A stretch of DNA of 14,195 nt from CAYPZL01 sp964415045. Its GTDB lineage: Bacteria > Planctomycetota > Phycisphaerae > Sedimentisphaerales > Anaerobacaceae. The translations under genes and the position numbers were made by a program. Below the pieces are notes generated by a model that saw only the letters and a list, made by a program, of their open reading frames with translations, ran no database searches and was not told the DNA's origin. Positions 1 through 6,710 of this stretch are shown here, piece after piece (positions within the stretch are counted from its first letter, which is position 1; each line of letters starts with the position of its first letter). The stretch covers positions 1 to 14,195 of the forward strand of contig CAYPZL010000151.1 in assembly GCA_964415045.1 (NCBI GenBank), given 5' to 3'.

Positions 1-32
1 CCGGTGGATTACAGATTTATGTTTAAGCTCCG

Positions 33-68
33 TCTTCAAGGAAATCAAACCAACGATTTCCTTGAAGA
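33..68. repeat. 14-bp perfect inverted repeat
   Basis: Bases 33-46 (TCTTCAAGGAAATC) are perfectly complementary to bases 55-68, with an 8-base loop between them. Neither strand has a T-run after the stem, so it is a poor rho-independent terminator. It could be a processing or mRNA-stabilising hairpin of a gene beyond the left edge, or a regulator site. The rest of 1-300 holds no gene I can support. It is AT-rich to about 150 and then GC-rich, with a second long-range inverted repeat (200-209 with 265-274). Confidence 0.6.
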
Positions 69-300
69 ATATAAGCCTAATCTCCATTTTGCAAAACTCT
101 ACTCTTCAACTCAAAAGGACCCAAAAACCGGATGAGCCATTATCATTATTTCTTCGCGGTTCCGGGCGGGAGAAGCGTGGCGGCTTCCGAGAGGGCAGGC
201 GTGCCCGGCTTTCGGCCGTTGCGCGGCCGTGTGTACGAGCGGTCGTGCAAAACAAAGCCGACCTGCCGGGCACGGTCCACATAACGCGGCGTGGTGGCCG

Positions 301-1320
301 CTATTTGCCTTTCTGGTTCTGTTTGCCGGGCTTGTTGACGACCTCGATGGTGTCGGCGCCTTTGAAAGCCCGGCCTCCGTTGAGCTGGCCGGTGACGGTC
401 AGGGTCGTGCTGCCATCCTTGCCTGCCAGGGCGTCCTGCACCTCGGCGCGGTCGAACTTGACCATGTACTCGCAGAAGCCGTCTCCGTCGCGGTCGCTGG
501 TGTTGGCCTCGGTGCCTTCCGATGTCGTATCGCACTGAGCGATCTTACAGGCGATGATGCTCTTGCCTCCTGCGAGCAGCTCTACGGTCGAGCCGTCAAT
601 GTCATCGACCGAATACTCGAACGGAAGCTCGATGTAGCAGGTGACGTATTGGCCCTTGCTGGCCAGGTTCAGGGTGTCCGGGTCGAGATCGATGCTCGCC
701 TTGATGAACGCCTCGCCCTCGACGGTCCGCAGGTTGTCCCACAGGGCATGGTACGAGGCGTCCAGCCGCGATGTGCTCACCAGCGCCTGGCAACGAAGCT
801 CGATGCGACACCACCCGGAGAAGCGAGAAACATCGACCTGTACGTCCTTATAAAAACCGTCTTCCGTCTGCGACCAGAGGACCTGATTCTGCACGAGCAA
901 GGCGGCCTCGAAGTTCTTGAAGAGGCCCCACGGGAACGCGGCCAGCTTCGCGTCGAAGACGATGGTGCTGATCCCGGTCAGGTCCACGGTCTGGTAAAAG
1001 CTCATGTAGTCGCCGGCGGCGACCGCCTGGTTGAAGCAGCCGTAGATCCGGGCCGAGCGGACGCCTTCGCTGTTCCAGTCCTCGGTCGTTCCCAGCGCGA
1101 AGCCGGGACGCGCCGCCGTCCGCGACCAGGAGTACGGATAGCAGGCGTAATAGGGTAGAGAATACTTGGAGCGGGCGTTCTCAAAACCGGGATTGGCGAC
1201 TTTGGCCTGACACAGAGACGCACACAACAGAGCAGCAAGGATGATGATGATGCCTCGACCGTTGTTGCTCCACCTACTGCCTTCCTCTCCTCTCCGAGCG
1301 CCTATTTCGATGCGGATCAT
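301..1320 (-). CDS. secreted protein of unknown function with planctomycete-type C-terminal domain
   Basis: This is a 339-residue exported protein of unknown function. The ATG at 1320 is chosen because TGGAGG lies 9 bases upstream; an in-frame start at 1362 has no such site. Residues 1-39 form a signal peptide: a basic n-region, the hydrophobic stretch IIIILAALLCASL, and a likely cleavage after CQA. The mature protein begins with a 'NPGFE' motif (residues 43-47), usual at the start of carbohydrate-binding-like beta-sandwich modules in secreted planctomycete proteins. This module appears to run to about residue 200, ending in WDNLRTVE. Residues 206-330 match a domain I recognise from secreted planctomycete proteins: IDLDPDTLNL (210-219), YIELP, DIDGSTVEL, a Ca-site-like DRDGDG (276-281), then KFDR and TGQL. 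The protein ends in a lysine-rich tail. No catalytic motif is visible. It may bind polysaccharide or sit in the envelope, but this is inference. Confidence 0.8.
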   Translation of the reverse strand: MIRIEIGARRGEEGSRWSNNGRGIIIILAALLCASLCQAKVANPGFENARSKYSLPYYACYPYSWSRTAARPGFALGTTEDWNSEGVRSARIYGCFNQAVAAGDYMSFYQTVDLTGISTIVFDAKLAAFPWGLFKNFEAALLVQNQVLWSQTEDGFYKDVQVDVSRFSGWCRIELRCQALVSTSRLDASYHALWDNLRTVEGEAFIKASIDLDPDTLNLASKGQYVTCYIELPFEYSVDDIDGSTVELLAGGKSIIACKIAQCDTTSEGTEANTSDRDGDGFCEYMVKFDRAEVQDALAGKDGSTTLTVTGQLNGGRAFKGADTIEVVNKPGKQNQKGK

Positions 1321-1538
1321 GGCGGCAATCCTCCAGGGTCGGCACGCCCTTACGCGGCGCACGCGGCAACAAGTGATAAACGTTGGGATGGGCCTCTTGC
1401 CGAGACGCTCCGCCTCCTGCGTCTTTCGACCTTCCTGGTGGAGAGGGATGTGAAATTCGATGGTACTTCTTCAACAAATAGGTACGTAAACCATAACGAA
1501 TCGTCGGGAGAATCCAAATGAATTCGCCGCAAAAAGTA

Positions 1539-2759
1539 TCATTTTCCTTCGGGGTACAGAAGATAGGGTCCTCGGGTCCGGATAAAGGCAGCGCACCGGG
1601 CCCGCCAGGCGCTCTGGAGCGCCGTCAGGGAGGACTGGGCGGTGATGGCGTTGCGAATGGTAGCGGTGCCGCAAAGGCGGTCGAAGTGGGCGGTCCTCCA
1701 TTCGAATTGATCCCGGTACGTCCGGTACAACTCGTTGATGATGCACACGCCCGTCCAGAACGGTTCGAGCGCATTTCTGTCGGTCACGACGATGCGGGCG
1801 CCGTGACATTCCCGGCCCTTGTGTTTCGAGGAGGTCGGGACAAAGTGGGTGCTCTCGAAGCGCACGCCGGGCAGACGCAGGCCGTTCAACGTCGCGACAA
1901 GCTCGGCCGAGCGGATCCACGGAGCGCCGAACTGGCGAAACGGCATGGGCGTGCCCCGGCCCTCGGAGACGTTGGTCCCTTCCAGCAGGCAGAGGCCCGG
2001 ATACACGGCGGCGGTCTCGACGTCCGGCATGTTCGGCGACGGCTTGATGAACCGCAATCCCGTCTGGTCGTACCACATCGCCCGGCGCCACCCGGTCAGG
2101 GGCACCACGGTCAGGTCCGCTTTCACCCCGTCGGCCAGCCAGCGGCGCCCGTTGACCATCCGCGCGAATTCACCCACGGTCATGCCGAACCGCACCGGAA
2201 TCGGATACAACCCGACGAACGTGGCGAATTTTGGCTCGAGAATCGGACCCTCGACGGCCAGACCGTTGATGACGTTGGGCCGGTCCAGGACGACGAAGGG
2301 CTTTCCCGCCTCGGCCGCCGCCTCCATCGACAGCGACATCGTGTAGAGGTACGTGTAGAAGCGGGCGCCCACGTCCTGCATATCGAAGACCAGCACGTCC
2401 ACGTCTGCCAGCATCGCCAGCGTCGGCTTGGTCGTCTTGCCGTACAGGCTGCGGATCGGGATCTGATAGTCCGGGTGGACCTGGTCGCCGACCCGCCGGC
2501 CGTCCTCTTCGACGCCGTACAAGCCGTGCTCGGGCGAGAACAGCGCCACCACCTGCACGTCAGGCATCTGGCGAAAGACATCGACGATGAACTTTCCCCG
2601 GCTATCGCAGGCCGTTTGATTGGCAATGATACCCACCCGCTTTCCCGCGAACAACTCGCGCTGCTCCGCGACATGATCCAGCCCCGTACGCACGGCGGCA
2701 GCACAGCCTGATACCATCGACAGAACGACCAAACCACAGGGTAGATTCACTGATCTCAT
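1539..2759 (-). CDS. namZ: NamZ/YbbC-family (DUF1343) exo-beta-N-acetylmuramidase lipoprotein
   Basis: This 406-residue protein belongs to the DUF1343 family, whose characterised member is Bacillus subtilis NamZ (YbbC). NamZ removes N-acetylmuramic acid from the non-reducing end of peptidoglycan fragments during cell-wall recycling. Visible family motifs are FSPEHGL (74-80), DMQDVGARFYTY (126-137), DRPN (159-162), PSPNMP (240-245) and LEGTNVSEGRGT (259-270). The length is typical. The N-terminus is a lipoprotein signal with lipobox VSGC (Cys19), so the enzyme should be membrane-anchored outside the cytoplasm. The usual DRPNP reads DRPNV here. The ATG at 2759 has GGAG 12 bases upstream, which is rather distant. 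The gene lies 100 bases downstream of the GNAT gene on the same strand, so co-transcription is possible. An AmiE-like lipoprotein is encoded at 5543. The family call is firm; the enzymatic activity is carried over from homologues. Confidence 0.88.
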   Translation of the reverse strand: MRSVNLPCGLVVLSMVSGCAAAVRTGLDHVAEQRELFAGKRVGIIANQTACDSRGKFIVDVFRQMPDVQVVALFSPEHGLYGVEEDGRRVGDQVHPDYQIPIRSLYGKTTKPTLAMLADVDVLVFDMQDVGARFYTYLYTMSLSMEAAAEAGKPFVVLDRPNVINGLAVEGPILEPKFATFVGLYPIPVRFGMTVGEFARMVNGRRWLADGVKADLTVVPLTGWRRAMWYDQTGLRFIKPSPNMPDVETAAVYPGLCLLEGTNVSEGRGTPMPFRQFGAPWIRSAELVATLNGLRLPGVRFESTHFVPTSSKHKGRECHGARIVVTDRNALEPFWTGVCIINELYRTYRDQFEWRTAHFDRLCGTATIRNAITAQSSLTALQSAWRARCAAFIRTRGPYLLYPEGK

Positions 2760-2859
2760 TTGCTCTCATCACTCCATAAGCAGTGCCATTCGGACCTGTT
2801 GCTCTCCCCACATTGTACGTCGCCCGGCTCGGCCTGACCAGAGCCGTCCGGTAAGCCCG

Positions 2860-3366
2860 TCAACCGGTGGCCGCGAAGGCCTCGTGGTGGGTAATGGTGC
2901 CTTGCGCCTGCTTCGGGCCGAACGCCAGGGCTAGGCAATATTGTGGCGGGACGCTTTCGACCGTCAGGCCCGGGACGCTCTCGAACCCGAACCGGTTGTA
3001 GTATTCCGGCGGGCCGACGAGAACGCAGCCCTGGGCGCCCAGGGTTTTCAATTGCGACAGTCCCTCGCGAACGAGCGCCTGGCCGATCCCCTGCCGCTGC
3101 AGGGCCGGCAACACGGAGACCGGACCCAGCATATACCAGTCCCGGCTGCCATCGGAAATCGTCACGGGCGAAAAGGCGATGTGCCCTGCGACCGCGCCGT
3201 CCTTCTCGGCCACCAGCGATATCGTCATCGCTCCGGCCGCACGCAACGCATTGACGATGAACTGCTCGGTCTGCCGACTGACCGGATGATTCTCAAAGGC
3301 CCGCCTCGTCACTTCAAAGATCGCCTCAACATCCGACTCCCGTTCGCTACGAATCATCATATTCAC
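2860..3366 (-). CDS. GNAT-family N-acetyltransferase, YhbS-like
   Basis: This 168-residue single-domain Gcn5-related acetyltransferase transfers the acetyl group of acetyl-CoA to an unknown amine. The acetyl-CoA-binding motif A is clear: VSVLPALQRQGIGQAL, with Q-R-Q-G-I-G at residues 90-95. Beta-strand 4 reads HIAFSPV (62-68), and the YYNRFGFE motif (122-129) is typical of the YhbS subgroup, which this resembles along its whole length. No signal peptide is present, so it is cytoplasmic. The start is uncertain. GTG at 3366 gives the longest form, while ATG at 3360 or 3357 is also possible, and no strong ribosome-binding site separates them. It faces away from the darTG gene across a 324-base gap (3367-3690). 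Its substrate cannot be read from sequence. Confidence 0.88.
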   Translation of the reverse strand: MNMMIRSERESDVEAIFEVTRRAFENHPVSRQTEQFIVNALRAAGAMTISLVAEKDGAVAGHIAFSPVTISDGSRDWYMLGPVSVLPALQRQGIGQALVREGLSQLKTLGAQGCVLVGPPEYYNRFGFESVPGLTVESVPPQYCLALAFGPKQAQGTITHHEAFAATG

Positions 3367-3633
3367 ATTCCACTGTCATGCGTCATTGGCAACAACCGAT
3401 AGGCGGTATCGACCGCCATCCAAACGCGTATCCTACTGGAATACCCCGCGTTGAACAATGGGATAAAGAGCGAGATTGTGCGGGCGGAACCGTCGGCGAG
3501 TCTTTGTAAAGGCCCCACTGATCGCATTGTTCTACCCCTTGGAATCGACGGATGTTTCTCTGCGCGGGAGCGTCGGCTACTCCGTGGCTTGCTTCGTTTG
3601 CAGAATGTCCAAGGATCTCTTCCTCAGATTGCC

Positions 3634-3662
3634 TTGATTTGGGTGAGGCACCGTGCTATTCT
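3634..3662 (+). promoter_or_regulatory. sigma70-like promoter for the DarT-macrodomain gene
   Basis: TTGATT (3634-3639) and TATTCT (3657-3662) are separated by exactly 17 bases. Transcription would start near 3669, just before a strong Shine-Dalgarno tract (GGAGGAGG, 3673-3680), giving a very short 5' leader. The first well-placed start codon is then ATG 3691, not the toxin-frame ATG at 3720. In the rest of the 3367-3690 gap I see no gene. An open frame from 3451 to 3750 has no family resemblance and is judged to be chance. Confidence 0.5.
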
Positions 3663-3690
3663 TCTTAAGGAAGGAGGAGGAGCACTCGAT

Positions 3691-3750
3691 ATGGGCAGAA
3701 ACGACTATTGGCGGTTTGAATGGACAAGCAAAAGAAAAAACCAGAGATAA
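3691..3750 (+). CDS. 19-codon leader ORF overlapping the DarT-macrodomain start
   Basis: The ORF runs from ATG 3691 to TAA 3748-3750 and encodes MGRNDYWRFEWTSKRKNQR. It has the best translation signal in the neighbourhood: GGAGGAGG at 3673-3680, 10 bases before the ATG. It overlaps the first 31 bases of the toxin ORF in another frame. Three readings are possible: a leader peptide whose translation couples to or restrains the downstream ORF; the true N-terminus of the toxin, reached by -1 slippage at the A_AAA_AAC site inside it; or an indel in the A-run, which would place the real start at 3691. The toxin frame cannot extend upstream of 3720, because TGA occupies 3717-3719. Confidence 0.45.
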   Translation: MGRNDYWRFEWTSKRKNQR

Positions 3751-4904
3751 AGAGTCTCTACTACATTACTCATATCGAGAATCTGCCCTCGATTCTCTCG
3801 CGGGGCATTCTCTCGCACCGCTATGTTGAAGATCACGATGTAGAATTCACGCCAATCTACGATGCGGAAATTGTAGGCCACCGAAGAGACAGGACGACTC
3901 CCAATGGTCGCAGTCTCTGGGAATTTGCGAATGTTTATTTCCAGGCGCGCAATCCCATGCTGTTCCGCGTTTCACACGAACGAGATCCGAAAGAGATCGT
4001 AATCCTCGGGGTACAGCCCAGCGTCTTGGACATGCCAGGAGCGTATATCACCAATGGCAACGCGGCCAATAACGCGACGAGCTTCTTTGATCGGAGGAGC
4101 GGTCTTGGAGCCATATCAGAAATCTGGAGCACAATCAATAGCGAGTGGTGGAACTCCGTAGACGGATCAAAGAGAAAGATCATGGCCGAATGTCTTGTGC
4201 CAGAAGCCATTCCCGCAGACCTTATCCATAGTGTTTATGTCGCAGACCACCCTACAGCGGAGCAGGTAAGATCTGTCTTAGGGTCGCGAGATATGCCCGT
4301 AATCCCTGAGCCAAACATGTTTTTCAAGCCGGCTGTGCGATACAGAATCACCGGTTCACTTTCTCTGATCGAAGGCGATATGTTCTTCTCCACCATGCAA
4401 ACACTGACGGTTAGCGTAAACACAGTTGGAATCATGGGGAAAGGGCTTGCCTCTCGCGCAAAGTATCAGTTCCCGGACGTATACGTGGTCTATCAAGATG
4501 CCTGTCGCAAGAAGTGGCTGACGATGGGCAAACCATACTTGTACAAGCGAGAAGCCTCCTTTGATGATGAGCTAATCGATGAGCCGGGTACGATCACGAC
4601 ACCAAATGGCGTCAAGTGGTTTCTTCTGTTTGCCACCAAACGTCACTGGCGAGAAAACTCCGATCTACATGGCATTGAAGAAGGTCTGGAGCGGGTCGCG
4701 GCGAACCACAAGGTTCAGGGAATAAGATCAATCGCTCTCCCTGCATTGGGCTGTGGTCTTGGCCATCTCGACTGGAAGGACGTTGGGCCTGTGATGTGCA
4801 GATATCTCTCCCACATGGGAATACCGGCGGCGGTCTATCTGCCCAGAGAGAGGCAGATACCAAATGAGTATCTTTCACGCGAGTACTTGCTTGGCGGCAA
4901 GTAG
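3720..4904 (+). CDS. darTG: single-chain DarT DNA ADP-ribosyltransferase toxin fused to DarG-type macrodomain
   Basis: This 394-residue protein fuses two halves of a toxin-antitoxin pair. Residues 12-200 are a DarT (DUF4433) domain, which in homologues uses NAD+ to ADP-ribosylate bases in single-stranded DNA. YYITHIENLPSIL (14-26) is the signature start. FQARNPMLFRV (74-84) carries the conserved NAD-site Arg77. AECLV (156-160) holds Glu157, aligned by motif with catalytic Glu160 of Thermus aquaticus DarT. Residues 212-376 are a DarG-type macrodomain that would hydrolyse ADP-ribose off DNA: VNTVGIMGKGLA (233-244), ATKRHWR (305-311) with Lys307 matching catalytic Lys80 of T. aquaticus DarG, and LPALGCGLGHLDW (340-352). 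DarG's C-terminal DarT-binding domain is absent. Both active sites look intact. GC is visibly lower than in neighbouring genes, suggesting acquisition. ATG 3720 has only a weak GGCGG-type site; see the leader ORF. In homologues the pair acts in phage defence and as a toxin-antitoxin module. Confidence 0.9.
   Translation: MDKQKKKPEIKSLYYITHIENLPSILSRGILSHRYVEDHDVEFTPIYDAEIVGHRRDRTTPNGRSLWEFANVYFQARNPMLFRVSHERDPKEIVILGVQPSVLDMPGAYITNGNAANNATSFFDRRSGLGAISEIWSTINSEWWNSVDGSKRKIMAECLVPEAIPADLIHSVYVADHPTAEQVRSVLGSRDMPVIPEPNMFFKPAVRYRITGSLSLIEGDMFFSTMQTLTVSVNTVGIMGKGLASRAKYQFPDVYVVYQDACRKKWLTMGKPYLYKREASFDDELIDEPGTITTPNGVKWFLLFATKRHWRENSDLHGIEEGLERVAANHKVQGIRSIALPALGCGLGHLDWKDVGPVMCRYLSHMGIPAAVYLPRERQIPNEYLSREYLLGGK
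3735..3741 (+). promoter_or_regulatory. candidate -1 ribosomal frameshift heptamer A_AAA_AAC
   Basis: The heptamer is in phase with the leader ORF (last A of AGA, then AAA, AAC). A -1 slip would move ribosomes exactly into the DarT frame (next codon CCA at 3741), giving a fusion of about 404 residues. A_AAA_AAC is a known efficient slip sequence. The stimulatory elements are weak: the Shine-Dalgarno lies too far upstream, and the only adjacent stem is a 5-bp AGAGA/TCTCT hairpin (3743-3747 with 3755-3759). Confidence 0.35.
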
Positions 4905-4969
4905 GCTGGGAAACTGATTTGCCCATGGGGTTCTTGGTCAGTCGACGGAACTGGTGGCCGGTTTGTGTT

Positions 4970-5358
4970 CAGGTGGCGGGCGAGTTCGGGGACGGCCTGG
5001 TTCAGGAGGTTGGCGATGAGGGCGGCGAAGACGGTTTTACCTTTGTCCGAGAGGTGGGTTCGGTCGCGGCGGTCGTTTACGATTGGTCCGAGTGTTTCGC
5101 TCTCGGCGGGGCCGAGTTGGTTGAGCAGTTTGATGCTGGCCGCGTGCAGGTCGACGAGCGGGACGTCTTTTTCGCGGGCCCTTTGCCCGGCATGTCGTTG
5201 TGCCCGAACTGGATGAGGACGTATTCGGCGCCGCCGGCCAGGGCCCTGTCCCAATGCCCTTCCTCGATAAAACTCTTGGAAGAGCGGCCACCCCACGCGT
5301 AGTTTTCGCATTCGACCCGATCGTCGAGGAGCCGCTTGAAACGGGCGCCCCAGCCGGG
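4970..5358 (-). pseudogene. remnant of rhamnogalacturonan acetylesterase-like SGNH hydrolase
   Basis: Two pieces of one esterase family lie in different frames. The first (about 5358-5176) reads PGWGARF, then ENYAWGGRSSKSFI, GHWD and YVLIQFGHNDMPGKGP, which cover blocks II and III of the SGNH fold, including the GHND motif. The second (about 5174-4970) reads EKDVPLVDLHAASIKLL, then the catalytic Asp-His motif DRTHLSDKG, and ends PELARHL. An intact enzyme has roughly 50-60 residues between GHND and the VPLVDLH segment; here they are almost adjacent and out of frame. The N-terminal GDS block with the nucleophilic serine is missing, and a TGA at 5359-5361 closes the frame just upstream. The second frame runs on past ARHL to 4835, into the end of the DarT-macrodomain gene. 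The gene is therefore broken at both ends and in the middle. Intact relatives deacetylate pectin or other plant-type polysaccharides. Confidence 0.8.
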
Positions 5359-5468
5359 TCAATCCTGCTCCCGGTGGGAAATCCGGGTCATGATCTTGAG
5401 AGATTTTTGGCTTGGGTCCCGGATCCTCTCCTTGTGGCACAGGATTGACGACGGATGCACTTTCGCAG

Positions 5469-5497
5469 GTGACGGCGAGCCGCGGGCGTGTTATGAT
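5469..5497 (+). promoter_or_regulatory. sigma70-like promoter for the serine hydrolase/GH38 operon
   Basis: GTGACG (5469-5474) and TATGAT (5492-5497) are separated by 17 bases. The -10 is near consensus and the -35 matches at four of six positions. Transcription would begin around 5504, about 39 bases before the chosen ATG at 5543. Confidence 0.5.
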
Positions 5498-5542
5498 GTA
5501 GGTCCCATGATTGGACGGAATGGTTCAGTGCGAAAGGCCGGC

Positions 5543-6700
5543 ATGAAACGTACACTGCTCGTGGCGCTACCGTTGACATGGCTCGTTTTCGCGTTGGGTG
5601 GGTGTTTGCTGCGCCCGGACCGGCTTCGGACCGAGCATTTGGCCCAGATCGACGGCATCGTGACCGGGGAGATCGAGGCCGGTCACATTCCCGGCGCGGT
5701 GGTCCTGGTCGGGCGGTCAAACCGAATCCTCTATCATAAGGCGTTCGGCCTGGCGGTGGCCGAGCCGTATCAGGCGGACATGCGAAAGGACAGCGTGTTC
5801 GACTTGGCCTCGCTGAGCAAGCCGGTCGCGACGGCCACCTCCATCCTGATCCTGGTCGACCGGAAGAAGCTGAGCCTGGACGACTACGTGAGGGACTGGG
5901 TCCCGGCCTTCGGCTGCGGCGGGAAAGAGGACGCGACGATCCGACATTTGCTGACGCACACGTCCGGCCTGCCCCCCTACACGAACGCGGAGAACCTTCA
6001 GGAGAAATACGGGAACCCGTGTCCTGACAAGGTGATCGCCAAGATTTGCAGCCTGGAAGCGGCCACGCCGCCGGGCGAGCAGTTCAAGTATAGCTGCCTG
6101 GGCTACATCATGCTGGCCCGGATCGTGGAGATCGCGTCCGGACAGAGCATCGACGAGTTCGCCCGGGACAACATCTTCGCGCCGCTGGGGATGAAGCACA
6201 CGACGTATAATCCGCCGGCATCGTGGGAAGACCGGATCGCGGCCACCGAGATCGTCGAGGGCGAGTTGCTGCGCGGCTCCGTCCACGATCCGCTGGCGCG
6301 GCTGATGGCGGGCGTCTCGGGCAACGCGGGCGTCTTCTCCAGCGCCTCGGACCTGTCGATCTACTGCCGCATGTTGCTGCACGAAGGCAAGTGGAAGGGG
6401 CGCCGGATTCTCAGCCGCACCGCCGTGGAGAGATTGACCACGGAGGACTCTCACGGCCGGGCGTTGGGATTCGATCTCAACTCCAGCTACGCCTGGATCA
6501 AAGGCGCGTACGCCTCGGATGAGGCCTTCTGTCACTCGGGCTACACGGGCATCTCGCTCGTATGCGACCCGGCCTCTCGCACGTACGTCATCATCCTGAC
6601 CAACCGCGCCCATCCGGCCGACGGAGGAACCACCAAACCGATCCGCACGAAAGTCGCCGACGCCGTGTTTCAGCCGTATGCGCGTGACGTGTCATCGTAA
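5543..6700 (+). CDS. beta-lactamase-family serine hydrolase lipoprotein, AmiE-like
   Basis: This 385-residue lipoprotein belongs to the class C beta-lactamase/penicillin-binding family. Lipobox LGGC (18-21) places Cys21 as the anchor, so it acts outside the cytoplasm. Catalytic elements are S-L-S-K (Ser90-Lys93) as the SxxK nucleophile motif, Tyr183 in YSC where many relatives have YSN or YAN, and HSG (331-333) at the KTG/HxG position. LLTHTSGLP (136-144) and PLGMKHT (214-220) are family landmarks. B. subtilis AmiE (YbbE), from the same family, works with NamZ to remove the peptide from MurNAc-peptides, and a NamZ homologue lies nearby at 1539-2759. That makes a muropeptide amidase plausible, though a general esterase is not excluded. 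ATG 5543 is chosen for AAAGG 5 bases upstream and the signal sequence starting there; ATG 5508 lacks a site. The GH38 gene begins 10 bases downstream, so the two should be co-transcribed. Confidence 0.85.
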   Translation: MKRTLLVALPLTWLVFALGGCLLRPDRLRTEHLAQIDGIVTGEIEAGHIPGAVVLVGRSNRILYHKAFGLAVAEPYQADMRKDSVFDLASLSKPVATATSILILVDRKKLSLDDYVRDWVPAFGCGGKEDATIRHLLTHTSGLPPYTNAENLQEKYGNPCPDKVIAKICSLEAATPPGEQFKYSCLGYIMLARIVEIASGQSIDEFARDNIFAPLGMKHTTYNPPASWEDRIAATEIVEGELLRGSVHDPLARLMAGVSGNAGVFSSASDLSIYCRMLLHEGKWKGRRILSRTAVERLTTEDSHGRALGFDLNSSYAWIKGAYASDEAFCHSGYTGISLVCDPASRTYVIILTNRAHPADGGTTKPIRTKVADAVFQPYARDVSS

Positions 6701-6710
6701 GGAGCACGTT

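Noticed and set aside
229..1158. 309-codon open frame on the plus strand
   Set aside because: It is antisense to the secreted protein at 301-1320, which has a signal peptide, ribosome site and recognisable domain.
1518..2711. 397-codon open frame on the plus strand
   Set aside because: It is antisense to the NamZ-family gene, which carries all family motifs; no domain is visible in the plus frame.
3451..3750. 99-codon plus-strand frame ahead of the toxin gene
   Set aside because: The predicted promoter (3634-3662) lies within it and no family is recognisable. Only its last 19 codons, from ATG 3691, have a good ribosome site, and these are kept as the leader ORF.
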